Source of the DNA: Pteria penguin | Lineage: Eukaryota; Mollusca; Bivalvia; Pterioida; Pteriidae | NCBI GenBank assembly: GCA_035048485.1 | Contig: CM068581.1 | Location: 10,739,430 to 10,803,429 of the forward strand | Direction: 5' to 3' | DNA: 64,000 nt | Part shown: positions 1 to 12,500 of the stretch, piece after piece | Numbering within the stretch: the stretch's first letter is position 1 | Layout: each line of letters begins with the position of its first letter | Notes under the pieces: model-generated | Told to the model about the DNA's origin: nothing | Seen by the model: the letters and a program-made list of their open reading frames with translations, nothing else | Databases searched by the model: none | Position numbers and translations under genes: made by a program

Positions 1-3000
1 GAATACTCCAGTAATGTCTGCTGATGACACACTGGGAGGTAAGAATACTCCAGTTATTTCACCTTACGACAGACTGGGAGGTAAGAATACTCCAGTAATT
101 TCTGCTGATGACACACTGGGAGGTAAGAATACTCAAGTAATGTCTGCTGATGACACACTGGGAGGTAAGAATACTCCAGTTATTTCTGCTGATGACACAC
201 TGGGAGGTAAGAATACTTCAGTAATGTCTGCTGATGACACACTGGGAGGTAAGAATACTCCAGTGATGTCTGCTGATGACACACTGGAAGGTAAGAATAC
301 TCCAGTGATGTCTGCTGACGGCAGACTGGAAGGTGAGAATACTCCAGTGATGTCTGCTGATGACACACTGGGAGGTGAGGATACCCAAGTAATGTCTGCT
401 GATGACACACTGGGAAGGTAAGAATACTCAAGTACATGTAATGTCTGCTGATGACACACTGGGAAGTAAGAATACTCAAGTAATGTCTGCTGATGACACA
501 CTGGGAGGTAAGAATACTCCAGTAATGTCTGCTGATGACACACTGGGAAGTAAGAATACTCAAGGAATGTCTGCTGATGACACACTGGGAAGTAAGAATA
601 CTCCAGTAATGTCTGCTGATGACACACTGGGAAGTAAGAATACTCAAGTAATGTCTGCTGATGACACACTGGGAGGTAAGAATACTCGAGTAATGTCTGC
701 TGATGACACACTGGGAAGTAAGAATACTCAAGTACTGTCTCCTGATGACACACTGGGAAGTAAGAATACTCAAGTAATGTCTGCTGATGACACACTGTGA
801 GGTAAGAATACTTCAGTAATGTCTGCTGATGACACACTGGGAAGTAAGAATACTCAAGTAATGTCTGCTGATGACACACTGGGAGGTAAGAATACTCAAG
901 TAATGTCTGCTGATGACACACTGGGAAGTAAGAATACTCCAGTAATTTCTGCTGATGACACACTGGGAGGTAAGGATACTCCAGTTATTTCACCTTACGA
1001 CAGACTGGGAGGTAGGAATACTCCAGTAATGTCTGCGGATGACACACTGGGAAGTAAGAATACTCAAGTAATGTCTGCTGATGACACACTGGGAGGTAAG
1101 AATACTCCAGTAATGTCTGCTGATGACACACTGGGAGGTAAGGATACTCCAGTTATTTCACCTTACGACAGACTGGGAGGTAAGAATACTCCAGTTATGT
1201 CTGCTGATGACACACTGGGAGGTAAGAATACTCCAGTTATGTCTGCTGACGACAGACTGGGAGGTAAGAATACTCAAGTAATGTCTGCTGATGACACACT
1301 GGGAGGTAAGAATACTCCAGTGATGTCTGCTGATGACACACTTGGAGGTAAGAATTCTTCAGTAATGTCTCCTGACGGCAGACTGGAAGGTAAAATACTC
1401 CAGTAATGTCTGCTGATGACACACTGGGAGGTAAGAATTCTCCAGTAATGTCTGCTGATGACACACTGGGAGGTAAGAATACTCCAGTGATTTCTACTGA
1501 TGACACACTGGAAGGTAAGAATACTCCAGTTATGTCTGCTGATGACACACCGGGAGGTAAGAATACTTCAGTAATGTCTGCTTATGACACACTGGGAGGT
1601 AAGAATACTCCAGTTATTTCACCTTACGACAGACTGGGAGGTAAGAATACTCCAGTAATGTCTGCTGATGACACACTGGGAAGTAAGAATACTCATGTAA
1701 TGTCTGCTGATGACACACTGGGAGGTAAGAATACTCCAGTAATTTCTGCTGATGACACACTGGGAGGTAAGGATACTCCAGTTATTTCACCTTACGACAG
1801 ACTGGGAGGTAAGAATATTCCAGTAATGTCTGCTGATGACACACTGGGAGGTAAGAATACTCCAGTTATGTCTGCTGACGACAGACTGGGAGGTAAGAAT
1901 ACTCCAGTGATATCTGCTGATGACACACTGGGAGGTAAGAATACTTCAGTAATGTCTGCTGATGACACACTGGGAGGTAAGAATACTCCAGTTATGTCTG
2001 CTGACGGCAGACTGGGAGGTAAGAATACTTCAGTAATGTCTGCTGATGACACACTGGGAAGTAAGAATACTCAAGTAATGTCTGCTGATGACACACTGGG
2101 AGGTAAGAATACTCAAGTAATGTCTGCTGATGACACACTGGGAAGTAAGAATACTCAAGTAATGTCTGCTGATGACACACTGGGAGGTAAAAATACTCCA
2201 GTAATTTCTGCTGATGACACACTGGGAGGTAAGGATACTCCCGTTATTTCACCTTACGACAGACTGGGAGGTAAGAATACTCCAGTAATGTCTGCTGATG
2301 ACACACTGGGAGGTAAGAATACTTCAGTAATGTCTCGTGGCGGCAGACTGGGAGGTAAAAATACTCCAGTAATTTCTGCTGATGACACACTGGGAGGTAA
2401 GGATACTCCAGTTATTTCACCTTACGACAGACTGGGAGGTAAGAATACTCCAGTAATGTCTGCTGATGACACACTGGGAAGTAAGAATACTCATGTAATG
2501 TCTGCTGAAGACACACTGGGAGGTAAGGATACTCCAGTTATTTCACCTTACGACAGACTGGAAGGTAAGAATACTCCAGTAATGTCTGCTGATGACACAC
2601 TGGGATGTAAGAATACTCCAGTAATGTCTGCTGACGACAGACTGGGAGGTAAGAATACTCCAGTGATATCTGCTGATGACACACTGGGAGGTAAGAATAC
2701 TTCAGTAATGTCTGCTGATGACACACTGGGAGGTAAGAATACTCCAGTTATGTCTGCTGATGACACACTGGGAGGTAAGAATACTTCAGTAATGTCTGCT
2801 GATGACACACTGGGAGGTAAGAATACTCCAGTTATGTCTGCTGATGACACACTGGAAGGTAAGAATACTCCAGTTATGTCTGCTGATGACACACTGGGAG
2901 GTAAGAATACTCCAGTTATGTCTGCTGACGACAGACTGGGAGGTAAGAATACTCCAGTGATGTCTGCTGATGACACACTGGGAGGTAAGAATACTTCAGT

Positions 3001-4885
3001 TATGTCTCGTGACGGCAGACTGGGAGGTAAAAATACTCCAGTAATGTCTGCTGATGACACACTGGGAGGTAAGAATACTCCAGTGATGTCTGCTGATGAC
3101 ACACTGGGAGGTAAGAATACTCCAGTTATTTCACCTTACGACAGACTGGGAGGTAAGAATACTCCAGTAATGTCTGCTGATGACACACTGGGAAGTAAGA
3201 ATACTCATGTAATATCTGCTGATGACACACTGGGAGGTAAGAATACTCCAGTAATTTCTGCTGATGACACACTGGGAGGTAAGGATACTCCAGTTATTTC
3301 ACCTTACGACAGACTGGGAGGTAAGAATATTCCAGTAATGTTTGCTGATGACACACTGGGAGGTAAGAATACTCCAGTTATGTCTGTTGACGACAGACTG
3401 GGAGGTAAGAATACTCCAGTGATATCTGTTGATGACACACTGGGAGGTAAGAATACTCCAGTTATGTCTGCTGACGACAGACTGGGAGGTAAGAATACTC
3501 CAGTAATGTCTGCTGATGACACACTGGGAGGTAAGAATACTCCAGTAATTTCTGCTGATGACACATTGGGAGGTAAGGATACTCCAGTTATTTCACCTTA
3601 CAACAGACTGGGAGGTAAGAATACTCCAGTAATGTCTGCTGATGACACACTGGGAGGTAAGAATACTCCAGTTATGTCTGCTGACGACAGACTGGGAGGT
3701 AAGAATACTCCAGTGATATCTGCTGATGAGACACTGGGAGGTAAGAATACTTCAGTAATGTCTGCTGATGACACACTGGGAGGTAAGAATACTCCAGTTA
3801 TGTCTGCTGACGACAGACTGGGAGGTAAGAATACTCCAGTTATGTCTGCTGATGACACACTGGGAGGTAAGAATACTCCAGTGATGTCTGCTGATGACAC
3901 ACTGGGAGGTAAGAATACTCCAGTTATGTCTGCTGATGACACACTGAGAGGTAAGAATACTCCAGTTATGTCTGCTGATGACACACTGGGAGGTAGGAAT
4001 ACTCCAGTTATGTCTGCTGACGACAGACTGGGAGGTAAGAATACTCCAGTGATGTCTGCTGATGACACACAGGGAGGTAAGAATACTTCAGTAATGTCTG
4101 CTGATGACACACTGGGAGGTAAGAATACTCCAGTTATATCTGCTGATGACACACTGGGAGGTAGGAATTCTCCAGTAATGTCTGCTGATGACACACTGGG
4201 AGGTAAGAATACTCCAGTGATGTCTGCTGATAACACACTTGGAGGTAAGAATATTCCAGTTATGTCTGCTGACGACAGACTGGGAGGTAAGAATACTCCA
4301 GTGATGTCTGCTGATGACACACTGGGAGGTAAGAATACTTCAGTAATGTCTCGTGACGGCAGACTGGGAGGTAAAAATACTCCAGTAATGTCTGCTGATG
4401 ACACATTGGGAGGTAAGAATACTCCAGTGATGTCTGCTGATGACACACTGGGAGGTAAGAATACTCCAGTTATGTCTGCTGATGACACACTGAGTGGTAA
4501 GAATACTCCATTTATGTCTGCTGATGACACACTGAGATTTAAGAATACTCCAGTTATGTCTGCTGATGACACACTGGGAGGTAAGACTACTCCAGTAATG
4601 TCTGCTGATGACACACTGAGAGGTGAGAATACTCCAGTAATGTCTGCTGATGACACACGGGGAGGTAAGAATACTCCAGTGATGTCTGCTGATGACACGC
4701 TGGGAGGTAAGAATACTCCAGTTACGTCTGCTGTTGACAGACTGGGAGGTGAGAATACTCCAGTAATGTTTGCTGACGACAGACTGGAAGGATGTCTGCT
4801 GACGGCGGATTATAAGGTAAGAATTCTCCAGTAATGTGTGCTGACAGCAGACTGGAATGTAAGAATACTCCATTAATGTCTGGTG
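1..4885 (+). repeat. 42-bp minisatellite array (about 115 units)
   Basis: The stretch is a continuous tandem array whose unit encodes, in one forward frame, a 14-residue motif MSADDTLGGKNTPV. The array starts before the window edge and decays after about 4790. Because 42 is a multiple of 3, long open frames run on both strands; the longest, 1406-4834 forward, spans 1142 codons. Units differ by substitutions (GGT/AGT, ACA/AGA, CCA/CAA/TCA, GTA/GTT/GTG) and a second unit type encodes ISPYDRLGGK. Length changes near 418-440 and 1390-1400 break the frame, and both strands stay open, so I treat this as a satellite rather than a proven gene. Nearly every unit carries GTAAGAAT, a good 5' splice-site match. 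Confidence 0.95.
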
Positions 4886-4986
4886 CATATTTTACTGACA
4901 TTTACTTTAAAAAAAATTCTAACGTAATCAGAAAGTTAATCAAAGTTTGATCTAAAATATCTGAAGCACGACTCCTATTAAAACAC

Positions 4987-5255
4987 TCAACCTGCATCAC
5001 AATAGTTTGTAACGTGTAAGCGAGCCATCCATCCAGTCACTGCCCGCTTTCGACTTTGCTTAAATTTGCAACAAAGCTTTGCGAAGTACACCACATCGCC
5101 AGAAAGGCTAGATAGCTCACTGGTGAGGGTGTAAAACTTGCTTATATATATGTCTCCGTCACAATACTTCCCCTTCAGGAAAGATTCTACCCGAAACTTG
5201 TGGGTTCCTCTGGACAACCAAGTGACCTCTTCTGGACAACCAAGTGACCTCTCCT
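4987..5255 (-). pseudogene. possible NTR/TIMP-like exon (fragment)
   Basis: The minus strand is open from near 5250 down to 4987, preceded by a plausible splice acceptor (CTACTGTAG). The peptide contains HKFRVESFLKGKYCDGDIYI, then SLSGDVVYFAKLCCKF and MARLHVTNYC. This order resembles the core of an NTR/TIMP domain: a 'frVe.vfKG' strand, a 'Gd..' strand, a hydrophobic 'vYf/YLl' strand and a final strand ending in Cys. That reading is from pattern memory only and no full domain is present. A frame-broken second copy lies next to it, and a 21-bp duplication sits in its 5' part (about 5215-5256). It could be one exon of a gene outside the window or a dead fragment. Confidence 0.3.
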
Positions 5256-5261
5256 ACAGTA

Positions 5262-5395
5262 GATATCCAGTTACTGCCCGCAGTCGACGTTGCTCAACTT
5301 TGGAACAAAGCTGGGTGAAGTAAATCACATCGCCAGCTCACTAGAGAGGGTGTTAAATTTGCTTTTATGTCTCAGTCACTATTTCTAAATTGTTA
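5262..5395 (-). pseudogene. degenerate second copy of the 4987-5255 exon
   Basis: This minus-strand segment repeats the core of the neighbouring exon: GDVIYFTQLCSKVEQRRLRA here against GDVVYFAKLCCKFKQSRKRA there. It lacks about eleven bases just before the GDV block, which puts a TGA stop in frame. It is therefore a tandem duplicate that is no longer translatable as read. Confidence 0.5.
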
Positions 5396-5416
5396 GGTGG
5401 AAATCGCACCGCACTG

Positions 5417-5440
5417 ATTTTATTATTATTATTATTATCA

Positions 5441-5490
<50 letters not shown>
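5417..5490. repeat. (ATT)n trinucleotide microsatellite
   Basis: The tract is uninterrupted ATT/TTA apart from a short ATCATC variant near 5438-5443. It abuts the 21/22-bp minisatellite that follows. Confidence 0.97.
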
Positions 5491-6530
5491 GATATGAATA
5501 AAACACAATAGAAATATAGATAAAACACAATAGAAATAGAAATAAAACACAACAGATATATAGATAAAACACAATAGAAATATGAATAAAACGTAATAGA
5601 AATATAGATAAAACACAATAGAAGTATAGATAAAAAACAATAGAAATATAAATAAAACACAACAGATATATAGATAAAACACAATAGAAATATGAATAAA
5701 ACGTGATAGAAATATAGATAAAACACAATAGAAGTATAGATAAAACACAATAGAAATATGAATAATACACAACAGATATATAGATAAAACACAATAGAAA
5801 TATGAATAAAATGTAATAGAAATATAGATAAAACACAATAGAAGTAAAGATAAAACACAATAGAAATATGAATAATACACAATAGATATATAGATAAAAC
5901 ACAATAGAAATATGAATAAAACGTGATAGAAATATAGATAAAACACAATAGAAGTAAAGATAAAACACAATAGAAATATGAATAATACAAAATAGATATA
6001 TAGATAAAACACAATAGAAATATGAATAAAACGTAATAGAAATATAAATAAAACACAATAGAAGAATAGATAAAACACAACAGGAGTATAGATAAAACAC
6101 AACAGCAGTAGGAATAAAGCACATTAGAAGTATAAATAAAACACAAGTACAGATAAACACAGTGGAGGTATAGATAAAACACAATAGAAGTATAGATAAA
6201 ACACAATAGAAGTATAGATAAACACAGTAGAGGTATAGATGAAATACAATTGAAGTATAGATAAAACACAATAGAAGTATAGATAAAACACAATAGAAAT
6301 ATGAATAAAACGTGATAGAAATATAGATAAAACACAATAGAAGTATAGATAAACACAGTAGAGGTATAGATGAAATACAATTGAAGTATAGATAAAACAC
6401 AGTAGAAGTATAGATAAAAACAATAGAAGTATAGATAAAACACAGTAGAAGTATAGATAAAACACAATAGAAGCATAAGTAAAATACAACAGAAGTATAA
6501 ACATAACACAACAGAAGTATAGATAAAACA
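5491..6530. repeat. 21/22-bp AT-rich minisatellite
   Basis: The units follow the pattern ATAGAAATATAGATAAAACAC with alternation between 'atatagat', 'atatgaat' and 'agtatagat' forms. Runs of units recur in the same order (for example the blocks near 5660, 5780, 5900 and 6010), which shows higher-order duplication. The long reverse-strand reading frames rich in Phe, Tyr, Ile and Leu are by-products of the repeat. Confidence 0.95.
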
Positions 6531-7430
6531 CTCATTTTCGACTTTCTAACTTAATTTAGGCTACATAGTCTTGGTAAATGTACTTCCTTATTGATACATT
6601 CTAGTTTACAATACACATCTCTTCCTTATCCGTAATGGCACTTTGTGACTGCACATATATAAATAGCATAAATATAACATGCAAGTGTCATAAGAGACGC
6701 GTATTATAATAAGATATTGTAATACAGATATCACTACCAATCGAGAACGCTAACACATGCCTATACTATTCATTATGCTAAGTGTTGGTGTAACATTGTC
6801 ACCAGAATGTAATATCTGGAGTCATTCATGGAGATGAAGTTTCAGTCACGCAACATTTCCACATGGGCCGCAAGTTCATATTCCATAGAGTACAGCCTAT
6901 GCCTTTTACATATTCCGCAGGTTTAGATCGATGCTGAAATATTGTATAGATTTTCCTGGTTCCGTAGCATTTAGACCTACGTTGAGATATTGTATGAATT
7001 TTATGTATTTATATAGGTTTGGGTTTACTGAAATACTGTCTAGATTTTACTTATTACGAAGATTTCTATCTAAGTAAACCGTGTTCAGGTCGCTTTAACA
7101 AATTGACCACAGATGTTTATTTTCATGCCATATCAGTCACTCAGGGGTTGGAACAGAACTGTAAAATATATCCCAAAATCTAAAACTCTTTTACTCTACT
7201 CCTGCACATCTCGGAAACAAAATGTAAGCATATTTATAAAGAGAATGAACTCTCTAGACATGTGTGAACTCATGACCCCCGGGACAGAGGTTCAATCCCT
7301 GGCAGAGCAATGTGGTCATATAGTGAGTATGTACTATGTACATGAACATTTTACCGACATAAGTTGTAAAGAAAACTGTATAAATTACCAGAAAGAGAAT
7401 CAAGTCCTTTTCTAAATTTGAGAAATTCAT
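6531..7430. other. intergenic stretch with faint old repeats
   Basis: No convincing gene was seen. About 6915-7080 holds roughly three degenerate ~65-bp units ('ttaga...gctgaaatattgta...gatttt'). The segment about 7255-7330 contains GGTTCAATCC, which resembles a Pol III B-box, and is similar to segments beyond the far end of the 58-bp array (about 14280 and 14400). A 100-codon forward frame at 7113-7415 has no recognisable domain. Confidence 0.5.
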
Positions 7431-8700
7431 AACCCTCTTGATAGGGATTCAGCCACTAGGGCAGGGACAGTATAACCGTAGCAATATGGTGGTAATTGAT
7501 AGGGATTCAGTCATTAGGGCAGGGGCAGTATAACCGTAGCCATATGGTGGTAATTGATAGGGACTCAGCCACTAGGGCAGGGGCAGTATAACCGTAGCCA
7601 TATAGTGGTAACTGATAGGGACTCAGCCACTGGGACAGGGGCAGTATAACCGTAGCCATATGGTGGTAACTGATAGGGACTCAGTCACTAGGGCAGGGGC
7701 AGTATAACCGTAGCAATATGGTGGTAACTGATAGGGACTCAGCCACTAGGGCAGGGACAGTGTAACCGTAGCCATATGGTGGTAATTGATAGGGAATCAG
7801 CCACTAGGGCAGGGGCAGTATAACCTTAGCCATATGGTGGTAACTGATAGGGACTCAGCCACTAGGGCGGGGCAATATAACCGTAGCTATTTGGTGGTAA
7901 TTGATATGGATTCAGCCACTAGGACAGGGGCAGTATACCCGTAGCGATATGGTGGTAATTGATAGGAATTCAGTCACTACAACAGGGACAGTATAAACGT
8001 AGCCATATGGTGGTAATTGATAGGGATTCAGCCACTAGGACAGGGGCAGTATAGCCGTTACCATATGGTGGTAATTGATAATGATTCAGCCACTAGGGCA
8101 GGGACAGTATATCCATAGCCATATGGTGGCAATTGATAGGGAAACAGCCACTTAGGCAGGGACAGTATCACCGTAGCCATATGGTGGTGATTGATATGGG
8201 TTCAGCCACTAGGGCAGGGACAGTATAACCGTGGCCATATGGTGGTTATGGATAGAGATTTAGCCACTAGGGCAGGGTTAGTATAACCGTAGAGATATGA
8301 TGGTAATTGATAGGGATTCATCCACTAGGGCAGAAGCAGTATAGCTGTAGCCATATGGTGGTAATTGATAGGGATTAAGCCACTACAACAGGGACAGTAT
8401 AAACGTAGCAATATGGTGGTGGTAATTGATAGGGATTCAGTAACTAGGGCAGGGGTAGTATAACCTTAGTCATATGGTGGTAATTGATAGGGATTCAGTC
8501 ACTAGGGCAGGGGCAGTATAACCGTAGCCATATGGTGATAATTGATAGGGATTCAGTCACTATGGCAGTGACAGTATAACTGTAGTGATATGGTAGTAAT
8601 TGAAAGACATTCAGCCACTAGGGCAGGAGCAGTATAAGAGTAGTCATATGGTGGTAATTGATAGGGATTCAACCACTAGGACAGGGGCAGTATAGCCGTA
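7431..8700. repeat. 58-bp satellite array, first block
   Basis: About 22 head-to-tail units of 58 bp, each reading roughly GATAGGGATTCAGCCACTAG, then a GGCAGGGGCAGTATAACCGT part and an AGCCATATGGTGGTAATT part. Units diverge by a few substitutions. This block continues after the retrotransposon insertion at 8702-9577. Confidence 0.96.
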
Positions 8701-8833
8701 ACAATGACAATGACAATGACAATATTTATTTCTCATAAATGTACATAGATACATTGAAGAGATAATATAAACTATAATAACATATATATATATAGTACAT
8801 GCGTGAAGATTATTACAAATGCATTTTTACATA

Positions 8834-9150
8834 TCATAATATAAGCGGTAATAAATACATTATGTGTATAATTAATAAACGACAATGGATTTTAAAATTC
8901 AGAACAAGTGAGTTGAGAATTGAACCCGGAGGGCAAACTCTCTCTTTAACGACCTCAATAAATTTACATAGCTTCTTAAGCAAATTGACATTAGTTGATT
9001 GAAAAAATTCTTTGAATTTTTGAGAATTTGGTCTTAGACAATAAATATTAGGAATATATAGGTTTCTAGCTTGTATAATATCATAATTATTACAATCGAA
9101 AAGGTAATGAAATTCATCTCCGATTTCATTTTCCGTTTTCACCTTGACGG
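8834..9150 (-). pseudogene. retrotransposon ORF C-terminal region
   Basis: In a different frame from the RT half, the minus strand encodes ENEIGDEFHYLFDCNNYDII, then RPNSQKFKEFFQSTN and LKKLCKFIEVV. This matches the usual C-terminal tail of invertebrate LINE polyproteins ('E.DEFHFLF.C...', 'K...L..L.KFI'). The join to the RT part lies in about 9132-9150. Roughly the second half of the RT and the linker have been deleted, with a frameshift. Confidence 0.75.
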
Positions 9151-9577
9151 ACGCCAATCTGGCATGGGAAGGGGTTAGAAAAAATACCATTTAAATTAAT
9201 TTTAGCTTTTATACCATTGTACATGTTTCTAATCATTTTAAAGCATTTTCCATCTATATTACTAATCAAAAGCTTGTTCCATAGCCCATGTCTCCATACC
9301 GAGTCAAATGCTTTTTCAAAATCTATAAATGCGCAAAACAATTTCTTTTTCATAATTTTATACAGTTCAATCAGCATATGTAAACTAAAAATATGATCAG
9401 TTGTGCTATGACATTTTCTAAAACCAGCTTGATTTTCTAACAACAATTCGACACTATCGGAATATGCATGTAAACGATCATTTAAAATTGATGTAAATAC
9501 TTTACCAAGACAACACAGCAAAGTAATAGGTCTGTAATTTTTAGGATCGGCTTCATCGCCTTTCTTTATACCATATA
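9130..9577 (-). pseudogene. reverse transcriptase domain, N-terminal half
   Basis: The minus-strand frame opens at the truncated 5' end with IKKGDEADPKNYRPITLLCC, the N-terminal RT region. QAGFRKCHSTTDHIF follows, then FIDFEKAFDSVW, which carries the first catalytic Asp (motif A), and IGVRQGE (motif B). The frame stops a few codons later, so the YxDD motif C and thumb are missing. A Met start at 9521 is only the first Met, not the real start. The product would be inactive as an RT. Confidence 0.88.
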
Positions 9578-12500
9578 TTGGTAATTGATAATGATTTGGC
9601 CACTAGGGCAGGGACAGTATAACTGTAGCCATATGGTGGTATTTGATAGGGATTTCGCCACTAGGGCAGGGACAATATAACTGTAGCCATATGGTGGCAT
9701 TTGATAGGGATTTCGCCACTAGGGCAGGGACAATATAACTGTAGCCATATGGTGGTAATTGATAGGGATTCAGCCACTACGGCAGGGACAGTATAACCGT
9801 AGCCATATGGTGGTAAGTGATAGTGATTCAGTCACTTAGGCAGGGACAGTATAGCCGTAGCCATACGGTAGTGATTGATATGGGTTCAGCCACTAGGGAA
9901 AGGGGCAGTATAACCGTGGCCATATGGTGGTTATGGATAGAATTTTAGCCACTAGGGCAGGGTTAGTATAACCTTAGCGATATGGTGGGAATTGATAGGA
10001 ATACAGCCACTAGGGCAGAGACATAATTACCGCAGCAACATGGTGGCAATTGGTAGGAATTCAGCTACTATAACAGGGACAGTATAAACGTATCCATATG
10101 GCGGATTCAGCCACTAGGACAGGGGCAGTATAATCTTAGTCATATGGTGGTAATTAATAAAGATTCAGCCACTAGGACAGGGGCAGTATAATCTTAGTCA
10201 TATGGTGGTAATTAATAGAGATTCAGCCACTGGGACAGGGGCAGTATAATCTTAGTCATATGGTGGTAATTAATAGAGATTCAGCCACTAGGACAGGGGC
10301 AGTATAATCTTAGTCATATGGTGGTAATTAATAGAGATTCAGCCACTAGGACAGGGGCAGTATAATCTTAGTCATATGGTGGTAATTAATAGAGATTCAG
10401 CCATTAGGACAGAGACAGTATGACCGTAGCTATATGGTAGTAATTGACAGGGATTCAAGCACTAGAGAAGGGGCAGTATAACGTAGCCATATGGTGGTAA
10501 TTAATAGGAATTCAGCCACTAGGGCAGGGGCAGTATAACCGTAGCCATATAGCGTTAATTGATAGGGATTTAGCCACTAGGGCAGGGACAGTATAATCGT
10601 AGTCATATGGTGGAAATTGATAGGGATTTAGCCACTAGGGCATGGACAGTATAACTGTAGCATATAGCGTTAATTGATAGGGATTTAGCCACTAGGCAGG
10701 GACAGTATAATCGTAGTCATATGGTGGTAATTGATAGGGATTTAGCCACTAGGGCATGGACAGTATAACCGTAGCCATATAGTGGTAATTGATAGCGCTA
10801 TAGCCACTAGGACAGGGACAGTATAACCGTATGCTGGTAATTGAAAATGATTTAGCCACTACAGCAGGAACAGTATAATTGTAGCCATATGGCTGTAATT
10901 GATAGAGATTCAGCCACTAGCGCATGCACATTATAACCGTAGTTATATGGTGGTAATTGATAGGGATTCAGCACCTAGGACAGGGGCAGTATAACCTTAG
11001 TCTTATTGTAGTAATTGATACGGATTCACCCACTACGGCAGGGACAGTATAACCGTAGCCATATGGTGGTAATCGATAGGGATTCAGGCACTAGGGCAGG
11101 GACAGTATATCTGTATACGTAGCGATACAGTGGTAATTGATAGGGATTCAGCCACTAGGACAGGGGCAGTATAACCGTAGCCATATGGTGGTAATTGATA
11201 TCGATTCAATCACTATGATAGGGGCAGTATAACCGTAGCCATATAGTGGTAGTTGATCGGAATTCAGCCACTAGGGCAGGGGCAGTATAATCGTGGCCAT
11301 ATGGTGGTAATTGATAGGAATATGCCGCTAGGGCAGGGACAGTATAATCGTAGTCATATGGTAGTAATTGATATGGATTCAGCCACTAGGGCAGGGACAA
11401 CATAACCATATCCATATTGTAGTAATTGATATGGATTCAGCCACTTGGGCAGGGGCAGTATTAACGTAGCGATATGGCGGTACATGTAATTGGTAGGTAT
11501 TCAGTCACTAGGGCAGGGGCAGTACAACCGTGGTCATATGGTGGTAATTGATAGAGATTTAGTCACTAGGACAGGGGCAGTATAAGTGTAACCATATGGT
11601 GGTAACTGATATGGATTCAGCCACTAGGGCAGGGGCAGTATAACCGTGGCCATACGGTGGTAATTGATAGGGATTTAGTCACTAGGACAGGGGCAGTATA
11701 ACCGTAGCAATATGGTGGTAATTGGTAGGGATTCAGCCACTAAGACGGGGGCAGTCGAACTGTAGCCATATGGTGGTAATTGATAGGAATTCAGCCACTA
11801 CAACAGACACAGTATAAACGTAGCAATATGGTGGTAATTGATATGGATTCAGCCACTAGGGCAGGGGCAGTATAACCTTAGTCTTATGGTGGTAATTAAT
11901 AGGGATTCAGCCACTACAACAGGTACAGTATAAACGTAGCAATATGGTGGTGGTAATTGATACGGATTCAGTAACTAGGGCAGGGGCAGTATAAACTTAG
12001 TCATATGGTGGTAACTGATAGGGATTCAGTCACTATTGCAGGGACAGTATAATTGTAGCGATATGGTGGTAACTGAAAGGGATTCAGCCTCTAGGGCAGG
12101 GGCAGTATAGCTGTAGCCATATGGTGGTAATTGATATGGATTCAGTCACTAGAACAGGGACAGTATAACCGTAGCCATATGGTGGCAATTGATATGTATT
12201 AAGCCACTAGGACAGGAGCAGTATAACCGTAGCGATATGGTGGTGATTAATAGGGATTCAGTCACTAGGAAAGGGGCAGTATAACCGTAGCCATATGGCG
12301 GTAATTGATATGGATTCAGTCACTAGGGCAGGGGCAGTATAAACTTAGTCTTATGGTGGTAATTAATAGGGATTCAGCCACTACAACAGGGATAGTATAA
12401 TTATAGCCATATGGCGGTAATTGATAGGGATTTAGTCACTAGGGCAGGGGCAGTATAAACTTAGTCTTATGGTGGTAATTAATAGGGATTCAGCCACTAC

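Larger units (their letters stand above)
8702..9577 (-). mobile_element. non-LTR retrotransposon fragment inserted in the 58-bp array
   Basis: An 876-bp insert interrupts the satellite. On the minus strand it encodes a partial reverse transcriptase followed by a C-terminal region, and it ends in a short (CATTGT)n tail at about 8702-8724. A short-repeat 3' tail and severe 5' truncation are typical of LINE insertions of the CR1/L2/RTE/I type; the clade cannot be fixed here. Satellite sequence flanks both ends. The element also has a large internal deletion. Confidence 0.85.

Noticed and set aside
133..4888. Reverse-strand frames with VSSADITGVFLPPS-type repeats
   Set aside because: They mirror the 42-bp satellite on the other strand; a unit length divisible by 3 keeps all frames without a stop open.
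5365..6535. Long reverse-strand frames (up to 374 codons) rich in Phe, Tyr, Ile, Leu that look like membrane proteins
   Set aside because: They are translations of a 21/22-bp tandem repeat and an ATT microsatellite, overlap in several frames and have no domain.
7113..7415. 100-codon forward frame
   Set aside because: No recognised domain, overlaps repeat-like sequence, and has no splice or promoter support.
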